A DNA stretch of 64,000 nucleotides from Archivesica marissinica (taxonomy: Eukaryota > Mollusca > Bivalvia > Venerida > Vesicomyidae): assembly GCA_014843695.1 (NCBI GenBank), contig CM026390.1, positions 4,275,971 through 4,339,970 of the forward strand, read 5' to 3'. The notes beneath the pieces are model-generated. The model worked only from the letters and a program-made list of their open reading frames with translations, was not told where the DNA came from and searched no databases. Of the stretch, positions 47,586-62,885 are shown piece after piece (the first letter of the stretch is position 1; every line of letters starts with the position of its first letter). The position numbers and the translations under genes are program-made.

Positions 47586-49797
47586 GGGTATGTTATAGTT
47601 TGATATACCGGTATATGTTAGGGTATGTTATAGTTTGATATATATGTTAGGGTATGTTATAGTTTGATATATATGTTAGGGTATGTTATAGTTTGATATA
47701 TATGTTAGGGTATGTTATAGTTTGATATATATGTTAGGGTATGTTATAGTTTGATATATATGTTAGGGTATGTTATAGTTTGATATATATGTTAGGGTAT
47801 GTTACATGTAGTTTGATATATATGTTAGGGTATGTTATAGTTTGATATATATGTTTGGGTATGTTATAGTTTGATATATATGTTTGGGTATGTTATAGTT
47901 TGATATATATGTTTGGGTATGTTATAGTTTGATATATATGTTTGGGTATGTTGCATGTAGTTTGATATATATGTTAGGGTATGTTATAGTTTGATATATA
48001 TGTTTGGGTATGGTGCATATAGTTTGATATATATGTTTGGGTATGGTGCATATAGTTATATATATATGTTTGGGTATGGTGCATGTAGTTATATATATAT
48101 GTTTGGGTATGGTTTATATGTAGTTTGATATATATGTTTGGGTATGGTTTACATGTAGTTTGATATATATGTTTGGGTATGGTACATGTAGTTTGATATA
48201 TATGTTTGGGTATGGTGCATGTAGTTTGATATATATGTTTGGGTATGGTGCATGTAGTTTGATATATATGTTTGGGTATGGTACATGTAGTTTGATATAT
48301 ATGTTTGGGTATGTTATAGTTTGATATATATGTTTGGGTATGGTGCATATAGTTTGATATATATGTTTGGGTATGGTACATGTAGTTTGATATATATGTT
48401 TGGGTATGGTACATGTAGTTTGATATATATGTTTGGGTATGTTATAGTTTGATATATATGTTTGGGTATGGTGCATATAGTTTGATATATATGTTTGGGT
48501 ATGGTGCATGTAGTTTGATAGATATGTTTGGGTATGGTACATGTAGTTTGATATATATGTTTGGGTATGGTACATGTAGTTTGATATATATGTTTGGGTA
48601 TGTTATAGTTTGATATATATGTTTGGGTATGGTGCATATAGTTTGATATATATGTTTGGGTATGGTACATGTAGTTTGATATATATGTTTGGGTATGGTA
48701 CATGTAGTTATATATATATGTTTGGGTATGGTACATGTAGTTATATATATATGTTTGGGTATGGTACATGTAGTTTGATATATATGTTAGGGTATGGTAC
48801 ATGTAGTTATATATATATGTTTGGGTATGGTTTATATGTAGTTATATATATATGTTTGGGTATGGTGCATGTAGTTTGATATATATGTTTGGGTATGGTA
48901 CATGTAGTTTGATATATATGTTTGGGTATGGTGCATGTAGTTATATATATATGTTTGGGTATGGTGCATATAGTTTGATATATATGTTTGGGTATGGTAT
49001 AGTTTGATATATATGTTTGGGTATGGTATAGTTTGATATATATGTTAGGGTATGTTATAGTTTGATATATATGTTAGGGTATGTTATAGTTTGATATATA
49101 TGTTAGGGTATGTTATAGTTTGATATATATGTTAGGGTATGTTATAGTTTGATATATATGTTAGGGTATGTTATAGTTTGATATATATGTTTGGGTATGG
49201 TGCATGTAGTTTGATATATATGTTTGGGTATGTTATAGTTTGATATATATGTTTGGGTATGGTGCATGTAGTTTGATATATATGTTTGGGTATGGTGCAT
49301 GTAGTTTGATATATATGTTTGGGTATGGTACATGTAGTTTGATATATATGTTTGGGTATGGTGCATATAGTTTGATATATATGTTTGGGTATGGTACATG
49401 TAGTTTGATATATATGTTTGGGTATGGTGCATGTAGTTATATATATATGTTTGGGTATGGTGCATACAGTTTGATATATATGTTTGGGTATGGTGCATGT
49501 AGTTATATATATATGTTTGGGTATGGTGCATACAGTTTGATATATATGTTTGGGTATGGTACATGTAGTTTGATAGATATGTTTGGGTATGGTTTATATG
49601 TAGTTTGATATATATGTTTGGGTATGGTGCATGTAGTTTGATAGATATGTTTGGGTATGGTACATGTAGTTTGATATATATGTTTGGGTATGGTGCATGT
49701 AGTTTGATATATATGTTTGGGTATGGTGCATGTAGTTTGATATATATGTTTGGGTATGGTACATGTAGTTTGATATATATGTTTGGGTATGGTTTAC
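47586..49797. repeat. 29/33-bp minisatellite, about 68 copies
   Basis: Core GTTTGATATATATGTTTGGG followed by TATGGTACATGTA (33 bp) or TATGTTATA (29 bp). The first ~450 bp are the GTTAGGGTATGTTATA form and most of the rest the GTTTGGGTATGG form. The first form returns at about 49030-49180, which shows a block duplication. ATATATATATA runs make it strongly A+T-rich and partly palindromic. Minus-strand frames reading YHTQTYISNYM are repeat by-products. Confidence 0.96.
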
Positions 49798-50172
49798 ATG
49801 TATGTTTATAGACAAGTTACAGTTTACATGTATGTTTATAGACAAGTTACAGTTTACATGTATGTTTATAGACAAGTTACAGTTTACATGTATGTTTATA
49901 GACAAGTTACAGTTTACATGTATGTTTATAGACAAGTTACAGTTTACATGTATGTCTATAGACAAGTTACAGTTTACATGTATGTCTATAGACAAGTTAC
50001 AGTTTACATGTATGTCTATAGACAAGTTACAGTTTACATGTATGTCTATAGACAAGTTACAGTTTACATGTATGTTTATAGACAAGTTACAGTTTACATG
50101 TATGTCAATAGACAAGTTACAGTTTACATGTATGTTTATAGACAAGTTACAGTTTACATGTATGTTTATTGA
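49792..50172. repeat. 30-bp minisatellite, about 12.5 copies
   Basis: Very uniform 30-bp unit, GTTTACATGTATGTTTATAG plus ACAAGTTACA, with GTCTATAG and GTCAATAG variants. It starts inside the last unit of the preceding array, which already contains GGTTTACATGTA; the two share that motif at the join. Open on both strands because 30 is a multiple of three. Considered non-coding. Confidence 0.96.
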
Positions 50173-50294
50173 TTACATGTCTATGTTTATATTAGTTAGT
50201 GTTTCCGAAGCAGGAATTAAACATGTGGAATTATTGTAGAGTATCGGGCAGCATTTCTCTATATTATTCAACAACACTACTTATCTCCTAGTAG

Positions 50295-53200
50295 CTATTG
50301 CAAGAACTTGCAGAATAGTAACCATACGCACATAGCAACGTCATACCGGTACCTGCAGAATAGTAACCCTACGTACATAGCGACGTCATACATACCGGTA
50401 CCTGCAGAATAGTAACCATACGCACATAGCGACGTCAGACATACCGGTACCTGCAGAATAGTAACCATACGCACATAGCGACATCATACCGGTACCTGCA
50501 GAATAGTAACCCTATGCACATAGCGACGTCAGACATACCGGTACCTGCAGAATAGTAACCCTACGCACATAGCAACGTCAGACATACCGGTACCTGCAGA
50601 ATACTAACCATACGCATATAGCGACGTCAGACATACCGGTACCTGCAGAATAGTAACCATATGCACATAGCGACGTCAGACATACCAGTACCTGCAGAAT
50701 AGTAACCATACGCACATAGCGACATCATACCGGTACCTGCAGAATAGTAACCCTACGCACATAGCGACGTCAGACTTACCGGTACCTGCAGAATAGTAAC
50801 CCTACGCACATAGCGACGTCATACATACCAGTACCTGCAGAATAGTAACCCTACGCACATAGCGACGTCTTACCGGTACCTGCAGAATAGTAACCATACG
50901 CACATAGCGACATCAGACATACCAGTACCTGCAGAATAGTAACCATACGCACATAGCGACGTCAGACATACCGGTACCTGCAGAATAGTAACCCTACGCA
51001 CATAGCGACGTCACACATACCGGTACCTGCAGAATAGTAACCATACGCACATAGCGACATCATACCGGTACCTGCAGAATAGTAACCATACGCACATAGC
51101 GACGTCAGACTTACCGGTACCTGCAGAATAGTAACCATACGCACATAGCGACATCAGACATATTGGTACCTGTAGAATAGTAACCATACGCATATAGCGA
51201 CGTCAGACATACCGGTACCTGCAGAATAGTAACCATACGCACATAGCAACATCAGACATACCGGTACCTGCAGAATAGTAACCATACGCACATAGCGACA
51301 TCAGACATATTGGTACCTGTAGAATAGTAACCATACGCATATAGCGACGTCAGACATACCGGTACCTGCAGAATAGTAATCATACGCACATAGCAACATC
51401 AGACATACCGGTACCTGCAGAATAGTAACCCTAAGCACATAGCGACGTCAGACATACCGGTACCTGCAGAATAGTAACCCTACGCACATAGTGACGTCAT
51501 ACCGGTACCTGCAGAATAGTAACCCTACGCACATAGCGACGTCACACATACCGGTACCTGCAGAATAGTAACCCTACGCACATAGCGACGTCACACATAC
51601 CAGTACCTGCAGAATAGTAACCCTACGCACATAGCGACGTCTTACCGGTACCTGCAGAATAGTAACCATACGCACATAGCGACATCAGACATACCAGTAC
51701 CTGCAGAATAGTAACCATACGCACATAGCGACGTCAGACATACCGGTACCTGCAGAATAGTAACCCTACGCACATAGCGACGTCACACATACCGGTACCT
51801 GCAGAATAGTAACCATACGCACATAGCGACATCATACCGGTACCTGCAGAATAGTAACCATACGCACATAGCGACGTCAGACATACCGGTACCTGCAGAA
51901 TAGTAACCATACGCACATAGCGACGTCAGACATACCGGTACCTGCAGAATAGTAACCCTACGCACATAGCGACATCAGACATACCGGTACCTGCAGAATA
52001 GTAACCATACGCACATAGCGACGTCAGACATACTGGTACCTGCAGAATAGTAACCATACGCACATAGCAACGTCAGACATACCGGTACCTGCAGAATAGT
52101 AACCATACGCATAGCGACCTCATACCGGTACCTGCAGAATAGTAACCATACGCACATAGCGACGTCAGACATACTGGTACCTGCAGAATAGTAACCATAC
52201 ACACATAGCAACGTCAGACATACCGGTACCTGCAGAATAGTAACCATACGCACATAGCGACGTCAGACATACCGGTACATGCAGAATAGTAACCCTATGC
52301 ACATAGCGACATCAGACATACCGGTACCTGCAGAATAGTAACCATACGCACATAGCGACATCAGACATATTGGTACCTGTAGAATAGTAACCATACGCAC
52401 ATAGCGACATCAGACATATTGGTACCTGCAGAATAGTAACCATACGCACATAGCGACATCAGACATATTGGTACCTGTAGAATAGTAACCATACGCATAT
52501 AGCGACGTCAGACATACCGGTACCTGCAGAATAGTAATCATACGCACATAGCAACATCAGACATACCGGTACCTGCAGAATAGTAACCCTAAGCACATAG
52601 CGACGTCAGACATACCGGTACCTGCAGAATAGTAACCCTACGCACATAGTGACGTCATACCGGTACCTGCAGAATAGTAACCCTACGCACATAGCGACGT
52701 CACACATACCGGTACCTGCAGAATAGTAACCCTACGCACATAGCGACGTCACACATACCGGTACCTGCAGAATAGTAACCCTACGCACATAGCGACGTCA
52801 TACCGGTACCTGCAGAATAGTAACCATACGCACATAGCGACATCAGACATACCAGTACCTGCAGAATAGTAACCATACGCACATAGCGACGTCAGACATA
52901 CCGGTACCTGCAGAATAGTAACCCTACGCACATAGCGACGTCACACATACCGGTACCTGCAGAATAGTAACCATACGCACATAGCGACATCATACCGGTA
53001 CCTGCAGAATAGTAACCATACGCACATAGCGACGTCAGACATACCGGTACCTGCAGAATAGTAACCATACGCACATAGCGACGTCAGACATACCGGTACC
53101 TGCAAAATAGTAACCCTACGCACATAGCGACATCAGACATATTGGTACCTGTAGAATAGTAACCATACGCATATAGCGACGTCAGACATACCGGTACCAG

Positions 53201-56200
53201 CAGAATAGTAATCATACGCACATAGCAACATCAGACATACCGGTACCTGCAGAATAGTAACCATACGCATATAGCGACCTCATACCGGTACCTGCAGAAT
53301 AGTAACCATACGCACATAGCGACGTCAGACATACTGGTACCTGCAGAATAGTAACCATACACACATAGCAACGTCAGACATACCGGTACCTGCAGAATAG
53401 TAACCATACGCACATAGCGACGTCAGACATACCGGTACATGCAGAATAGTAACCCTATGCACATAGCGACATCAGACATACCGGTACCTGCAGAATAGTA
53501 ACCATACGCACATAGCGACATCAGACATATTGGTACCTGTAGAATAGTAACCATACGCACATAGCGACATCAGACATATTGGTACCTGCAGAATAGTAAC
53601 CATACGCACATAGCGACATCAGACATATTGGTACCTGTAGAATAGTAACCATACGCATATAGCGACGTCAGACATACCGGTACCTGCAGAATAGTAACCA
53701 TACGCACATAGCAACATCAGACATACCGCTACCTGCAGAATAGTAACCATACGCACATAGCGACATCAGACATATTGGTACCTGTAGAATAGTAACCATA
53801 CGCATATAGCGATGTCAGACATACCGGTACCTGCAGAATAGTAATCATACGCACATAGCAACATCAGACATACCGGTACCTGCAGAATAGTAACCATACG
53901 CATATAGCGACGTCATACCGGTACCTGCAGAATAGTAACCCTACGCACATAGCGACGTCAGACATACCGGTACCTGCAGAATAGTAACCCTACACACATA
54001 GCGACGTCAGACATACCGGTACCTGCAGAATAGTAACCCTACGCACATAGCGACGTCACACATACCGGTACCTGCAGAATAGTAACCCTACGCACATAGC
54101 GACGTCACACATACCGGTACCTGCTGAATAGTAACCCTACGCACATAGCGACGTCAGACATACCGGTACCTGCAGAATAGTAACCATACGCACATAGCGA
54201 CGTCAGACATAATGGTACCTGCAGAATAGTAACCCTATGCACATAGCGACGTCAGACATACCGGTACCTGCAGAATAGTAACCCTACGCACATAGCGACA
54301 TCAGACATACTGGTACCTGTAGAATAGTAACCATACGCATATAGCGACGTCAGACATACCGGTACCTGCAGAATAGTAACCCTATGCACATAGCAACATC
54401 AGACATACCGGTACCTGCAGAATAGTAACCATATGCACATAGCGACGTCAGACATACCGGTACCTGCAGAATAGTAACCCTACGCACATAGCGACGTCAG
54501 ACATACCGGTACCTGCAGAATAGTAACCATACGCACATAGCGACGTCAGACATACCGGTACCTGCAGAATAGTAACCCTACGCACATAGCGACGTCAGAC
54601 ATACCGGTACCTGCAGAATAGTAACCATACGCACATAGCGACGTCAGACATACCGGTACCTGCAGAATAGTAACCATACGCACATAGCGACATCAGACAT
54701 ACCGGTACCTGCAGAATAGTAACCCTACGCACATAGCGACGTCACACATACCGGTACCTGCAGAATAGTAACCATACGCACATAGCGACGTTAGACATAC
54801 CGGTACCTGCAGAATAGTAACCCTACGCACATAGCGATATCAGACATACCGGTACCTGCAGAATAGTAACCATACGCACATAGCGACATCAGACATACCG
54901 GTACCTGCAGAATAGTAACCCTACGCACATAGCGACATCAGACATACCGGTACCTGCAGAATAGTAACCATACGCACATAGCGACGTCAGACATACCGTA
55001 CCTGCAGAATAGTAACCCTACGCACATAGCGACGTCAGACATACTGGTACCTGCAGAATAGTAACCATACGCACATAGCGACATACCGGTACCTGCAGAA
55101 TAGTAACCATATGCACATAGCGACGTCAGACATACCAGTACCTGCAGAATAGTAACCCTACGCACATAGCGACGTCATACCGGTACCTGCAGAATAGTAA
55201 CCATACACACATAGCGACGTCAGACATACCGGTACCTGCTGAATAGTAACCATACGCACATAGCGACGTCATACCGGTACCTGCAGAATAGTAACCATAC
55301 GCACATAGCGACGTCAGACATACCAGTACCTGCAGAATAGTAACCATACGCACATAGCGACGTCAGACATACCGGTACCTGCAGAATAGTAACCCTACGT
55401 ACATAGCGACGTCAGACATACCGGTACCTGCAGAATAGTAACCATACGCACATAGCAACGTCATACCGGTACCTGCAGAATAGTAACCCTACGCACATAG
55501 CGACGTCAGACATACCGGTACCTGCAGAATAGTAACCCTACGCACATAGCGACGTCAGACATACTGGTACCTGCAGAATAGTAACCCTACGCACATAGCG
55601 ACGTCATACCGGTACCTGCAGAATAGTAACCCTACGCACATAGCGACGTCAGACATACCGGTACCTGCAGAATAGTAACCATACGCACATAGCGACGTCA
55701 TTACCGGTACCTGCAGAATAGTAACCCTACGCACATAGCGACGTCAGACATACCGGTACCTGCAGAATAGTAACCCTACGCACATAGCGACGTCAGACAT
55801 ACCGGTACCTGCAGAATAGTAACCCTACGCACATAGCGACGTCAGACATACCGGTACCTGCAGAATAGTAACCATACGCACATAGCGACGTCATACCGGT
55901 ACCTGCAGAATAGTAACCCTACGCACATAGCGACATCAGACATACCGGTACCTGCAGAATAGTAACCCTACGCACATAGCGACGTCAGACATACCGGTAC
56001 CTGCAGAATAGTAACCATACGCACATAGCGACGTCAGACATACCGGTACCTGCAGAATAGTAACCATACACACATAGCGACGTCAGACATACCAGTACCT
56101 GCAGAATAGTAACCCTACGCACATAGCGACGTCTTACCGGTACCTGCAGAATAGTAACCATACGCACATAGCGACATCAGACATACCAGTACCTGCAGAA

Positions 56201-59200
56201 TAGTAACCATACGCACATAGCGACGTCAGACATACCGGTACCTGCAGAATAGTAACCCTACGCACATAGCGACGTCACACATACCGGTACCTGCAGAATA
56301 GTAACCATACGCACATAGCGACATCATACCGGTACCTGCAGAATAGTAACCATACGCACATAGCGACGTCAGACATACCGGTACCTGCAGAATAGTAACC
56401 ATACGCACATAGCGACGTCAGACATAATAGTACCTGCAGAATAGTAACCCTACGCACATAGCAACATCAGACATACCGGTACCTGCAAAATAGTAACCCT
56501 ACGCACATAGCGACATCAGACATATTGGTACCTGTAGAATAGTAACCATACGCATATAGCGACGTCAGAAATACCGGTACCTGCAGAATAGTAACCATAC
56601 GCACATAGCGACGTCAGACATACCGGTACCTGCAGAATAGTAACCCTACGCACATAGCGACATCAGACATACCGGTACCTGCAGAATAGTAACCATACGC
56701 ACATAGCGACGTCAGACATACCGGTACCTGCAGAATAGTAACCCTACGCACATAGCGACGTCAGACATACCGGTACCTGCAGAATAGTAACCATACGCAC
56801 ATAGCGACGTCAGACATACCGGTACCTGCAGAATAGTAACCCTACGCACATAGCGACGTCAGACATACCGGTACCTGCAGAATAGTAACCCTACGCACAT
56901 AGCGACGTCAGACATACCGGTACCTGCAGAATAGTAACCATACGCACATAGCGACATCAGACATACCGGTACCTGCAGAATAGTAACCCTACGCACATAG
57001 CGACGTCAGACATACCGGTACCTGCAGAATAGTAACCATACGCACATAGCGACGTCAGACATACCGGTACCTGCAGAATAGTAACCCTACGCACATAGCG
57101 ACATCAGACATACCGGTACCTGCAGAATAGTAACCATACGCACATAGCGACGTCAGACATACCGGTACCTGCAGAATAGTAACCCTACGCACATAGCGAC
57201 ATCAGACATACCGGTACCTGCAGAATAGTAACCATACGCACATAGCGACATACCGGTACCTGCAGAATAGTAACCATACGCACATAGCGACGTCAGACAT
57301 ACCGGTACCTGCAGAATAGTAACCCTACGCACATAGCGACGTCATACCGGTACCTGCAGAATAGTAACCATACGCACATAGCGACGTCAGACATACCGGT
57401 ACCTGCAGAATAGTAACCATACGCACATAGCAACATCAGACATACCGGTACCTGCAGAATAGTAACCATACGCACATAGCGACATCAGACATATTGGTAC
57501 CTGTAGAATAGTAACCCTACGCACATAGCGACGTCAGACATACCGGTACCTGCAGAATAGTAACCCTACGCACATAGCGACGTCACACATACCGGTACCT
57601 GCAGAATAGTAACCCTACGCACATAGCGACGTCAGACATACCGGTACCTGCAGAATAGTAACCCTACGCACATAGCGACGTCAGACATACCGGTACCTGC
57701 AGAATAGTAACCATACGCACATAGCGACGTCAGACATAACGGTACCTGCAGAATAGTAACCCTACGCACATAGCGACGTCAGACATACCGGTACCTGCAG
57801 AATAGTAACCCTACGCACATAGCGACGTCAGACATACCGGTACCTGCAGAATAGTAACCCTACGCACATAGCGACGTCAGACATACCGGTACCTGCAGAA
57901 TAGTAACCATACGCACATAGCGACGTCAGACATACCGGTACCTGCAGAATAGTAACCCTACGCACATAGCGACGTCAGACATACCGGTACCTGCAGAATA
58001 GTAACCATACGCACATAGCGACGTCAGACATACCGGTACCTGCAGAATAGTAACCCTACGCACATAGCGACGTCAGACATACCGGTACCTGCAGAATAGT
58101 AACCATACGCACATAGCGACATACCGGTACCTGCAGAATAGTAACCTACACATAGCGAGTCAGACATACCGTACCTGCAGAATAGTAACCCTACGCACAT
58201 AGCGACGTCTTACCGGTACCTGCAGAATAGTAACCATACGCACATAGCGACATCAGACATACCAGTACCTGCAGAATAGTAACCATACGCACATAGCGAC
58301 GTCAGACATACCGGTACCTGCAGAATAGTAACCCTACGCACATAGCGACGTCAGACATACCGGTACCTGCAGAATAGTAACCCTACGCACATAGCGACGT
58401 CAGACATACCGGTACCTGCAGAATAGTAACCATACGCACATAGCGACGTCAGACATACCGGTACCTGCAGAATAGTAACCATACACACATAGCGACGTCA
58501 GACATACCAGTACCTGCAGAATAGTAACCCTACGCACATAGCGACGTCTTACCGGTACCTGCAGAATAGTAACCATACGCACATAGCGACATCAGACATA
58601 CCAGTACCTGCAGAATAGTAACCATACGCACATAGCGACGTCAGACATACCGGTACCTGCAGAATAGTAACCCTACGCACATAGCGACGTCAGACATACC
58701 GGTACCTGCAGAATAGTAACCCTACGCACATAGCGACATCAGACATACCGGTACCTGCAGAATAGTAACCATACGCACATAGCGACGTCAGACATACCGG
58801 TACCTGCAGAATAGTAACCATACGCACATAGCGACGTCAGACATACCGGTACCTGCAGAATAGTAACCATACGCACATAGCGACATCAGACATACTGGTA
58901 CCTGTAGAATAGTAACCCTACGCACATAGCGACGTCAGACATACCGGTACCTGCAGAATAGTAACCCTACGCACATAGCGACGTCAGACATACCGGTACC
59001 TGCAGAATAGTAACCCTACGCACATAGCGACGTCAGACATACCGGTACCTGCAGAATAGTAACCCTACGCACATAGCGACGTCAGACATACCGGTACCTG
59101 CAGAATAGTAACCCTACGCACATAGCGACGTCAGACATACCGGTACCTGCAGAATAGTAACCATACGCACATAGCGACGTCAGACATACCGGTACCTGCA

Positions 59201-62200
59201 GAATAGTAACCCTACGCACATAGCGACGTCAGACATACCGGTACCTGCAGAATAGTAACCCTACGCACATAGCGACGTCAGACATACCGGTACCTGCAGA
59301 ATAGTAACCATACGCACATAGCGACGTCAGACATACCGGTACCTGCAGAATAGTAACCATACGCACATAGCGACGTCAGACATACCGGTACCTGCAGAAT
59401 AGTAACCATACGCACATAGCGACGTCAGACATACCGGTACCTGCAGAATAGTAACCCTACGCACATAGCGACGTCAGACATACTGGTACCTGCAGAATAG
59501 TAACCATACGCACATAGCGACGTCAGACATACCGGTACCTGCAGAATAGTAACCATACGCACATAGCGACGTCAGACATACCGGTACCTGCAGAATAGTA
59601 ACCATACGCACATAGCGACATCAGACATACCGGTACCTGCAGAATAGTAACCTACGCACATAGCGACGTCAGACATACTGGTACCTGCAGAATAGTAACC
59701 ATACGCACATAGCGACATACCGGTACCTGCAGAATAGTAACCATATGCACATAGCGACGTCAGACATACCAGTACCTGCAGAATAGTAACCCTACGCACA
59801 TAGCGACGTCATACCGGTACCTGCAGAATAGTAACCATACACACATAGCGACGTCAGACATACCGGTACCTGCAGAATAGTAACCATACGCACATAGCGA
59901 CGTCATACCGGTACCTGCAGAATAGTAACCATACGCACATAGCGACGTCAGACATACCGGTACCTGCAGAATAGTAACCATACGCACATAGCGACGTCAG
60001 ACATACCGGTACCTGCAGAATAGTAACCCTACGCACATAGCGACGTCAGACATACCGGTACCTGCAGAATAGTAACCATACGCACATAGCGACGTCATAC
60101 CGGTACCTGCAGAATAGTAACCCTACGCACATAGCGACGTCAGACATACCGGTACCTGCAGAATAGTAACCCTACGCACATAGCGACGTCAGACATACCG
60201 GTACCTGCAGAATAGTAACCCTACGCACATAGCGACGTCATACCGGTACCTGCAGAATAGTAACCCTACGCACATAGCGACGTCAGACATACCGGTACCT
60301 GCAGAATAGTAACCATACGCACATAGCGACGTCATACCGGTACCTGCAGAATAGTAACCATACGCACATAGCGACGTCAGACATACCGGTACCTGCAGAA
60401 TAGTAACCCTACGCACATAGCGACGTCAGACATACCGGTACCTGCAGAATAGTAACCATACGCACATAGCGACGTCAGACATACCGGTACCTGCAGAATA
60501 GTAACCCTACGCACATAGCGACGTCAGACATACTGGTACCTGCAGAATAGTAACCATACGCACATAGCGACATACCGGTACCTGCAGAATAGTAACCATA
60601 TGCACATAGCGACGTCAGACATACCAGTACCTGCAGAATAGTAACCCTACGCACATAGCGACGTCATACCGGTACCTGCAGAATAGTAACCATACACACA
60701 TAGCGACGTCAGACATACCGGTACCTGCTGAATAGTAACCATACGCACATAGCGACGTCATACCGGTACCTGCAGAATAGTAACCATACGCACATAGCGA
60801 CGTCAGACATACCAGTACCTGCAGAATAGTAACCATACGCACATAGCGACGTCAGACATACCGGTACCTGCAGAATAGTAACCCTACGCACATAGCGACG
60901 TCAGACATACCGGTACCTGCAGAATAGTAACCATACACACATAGCAACGTCATACCGGTACCTGCAGAATAGTAACCCTACGCACATAGCGACGTCAGAC
61001 ATACCGGTACCTGCAGAATAGTAACCCTACGCACATAGCGACGTCAGACATACTGGTACCTGCAGAATAGTAACCCTACGCACATAGCGACGTCATACCG
61101 GTACCTGCAGAATAGTAACCCTACGCACATAGCGACGTCAGACATACCGGTACCTGCAGAATAGTAACCATACGCACATAGCGACGTCATACCGTACCTG
61201 CAGAATAGTAACCCTACGCACATAGCGACGTCATACCGGTACCTGCAGAATAGTAACCCTACGCACATAGCGACGTCAGACATACCGGTACCTGCAGAAT
61301 AGTAACCATACGCACATAGCGACGTCAGACATACCGGTACCTGCAGAATAGTAACCCTACGCACATAGCGACGTCAGACATACCGGTACCTGCAGAATAG
61401 TAACCCTACGCACATAGCGACGTCAGACATACCGGTACCTGCAGAATAGTAACCCTACGCACATAGCGACGTCAGACATACCGGTACCTGCAGAATAGTA
61501 ACCATACGCACATAGCGACGTCATACCGGTACCTGCAGAATAGGTACCCTACGCACCTAGCGACATCAGACATACCGGTACCTGCAGAATAGTAACCCTA
61601 CGCACATAGCGACGTCAGACATACCGGTACCTGCAGAATAGTAACCATACGCACATAGCGACGTCAGACATACCGGTACCTGCAGAATAGTAACCATACA
61701 CACATAGCGACGTCAGACATACCAGTACCTGCAGAATAGTAACCCTACGCACATAGCGACGTCTTACCGGTACCTGCAGAATAGTAACCATACGCACATA
61801 GCGACATCAGACATACCAGTACCTGCAGAATAGTAACCATACGCACATAGCGACGTCAGACATACCGGTACCTGCAGAATAGTAACCCTACGCACATAGC
61901 GACGTCAGACATACCGGTACCTGCAGAATAGTAACCCTACGCACATAGCGACATCAGACATACCGGTACCTGCAGAATAGTAACCATACGCACATAGCGA
62001 CGTCAGACATACCGGTACCTGCAGAATAGTAACCATACGCACATAGCAACATCAGACATACCGGTACCTGCAGAATAGTAACCATACGCACATAGCGACA
62101 TCAGACATATTGGTACCTGTAGAATAGTAACCCTACGCACATAGCGACGTCAGACATACCAGTACCTGCAGAATAGTAACCCTACGCACATAGCGACGTC

Positions 62201-62850
62201 ACACATACCGGTACCTGCAGAATAGTAACCCTACGCACATAGCGACGTCACACATACCGGTACCTGCAGAATAGTAACCCTACACACATAGCGACGTCAG
62301 ACATACCGGTACCTGCAGAATAGTAACCATACGCACATAGCGACGTCAGACATACCGGTACCTGCAGAATAGTAACCCTACGCACATAGCGACGTCAGAC
62401 ATACCGGTACCTGCAGAATAGTAACCCTACGCACATAGCGACTCAACTACCGGTACCTGCAGAATAGTAACCCTACGCACATAGCGACGTCAGACATACC
62501 GGTACCTGCAGAATAGTAACCCTACGCACATAGCGACGTCATCAGACATACTGGTACCTGTAGAATAGTAACCATACGCACATAGCGACGTCAGACATAC
62601 CGGTACCTGCAGAATAGTAACCCTATGCACATAGCAACATCAGACATACCGGTACCTGCAGAATAGTAACCATATGCACATAGCGACGTCAGACATACCG
62701 GTACCTGCAGAATAGTAACCCTACGCACATAGCGACGTCAGACATACCGGTACCTGCAGAATAGTAACCATACGCACATAGCGACGTCAGACATACCGGT
62801 ACCTGCAGAATAGTAACCCTACGCACATAGCGACGTCAGACATACCGGTA
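50295..62850. repeat. 49-bp minisatellite, about 260 copies (12.6 kb)
   Basis: The largest array. The 49-bp unit is ACATAGCGACGTCAGACATA, CCGGTACCTGCAGAATAGTA, ACCATACGC. Shorter units of about 42 bp omit AGACATA. Each standard unit holds four 6-bp palindromes: GACGTC, ACCGGT, GGTACC and CTGCAG. Blocks recur, for example the same variant string at 55985, 58400 and 61615. Minus-strand open frames of 60-106 codons (MRMVTILQVPVCL...) are by-products. It lies downstream of the choline-transporter gene. Confidence 0.97.
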
Positions 62851-62885
62851 CTCGCAAATATTTATTTTCACCGATGTTGAACAAA

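Noticed and set aside
47586..48000. Telomere-like TTAGGG repeats
   Set aside because: TTAGGG occurs once per 29-bp unit and is not in tandem hexamers; it is chance content of the minisatellite.
50962..61797. Many 60-106-codon minus-strand frames starting MRMVTILQV or MRRVTILQV
   Set aside because: Periodic read-through of the 49-bp unit with differing registers; no unique sequence, signals or conserved domain.
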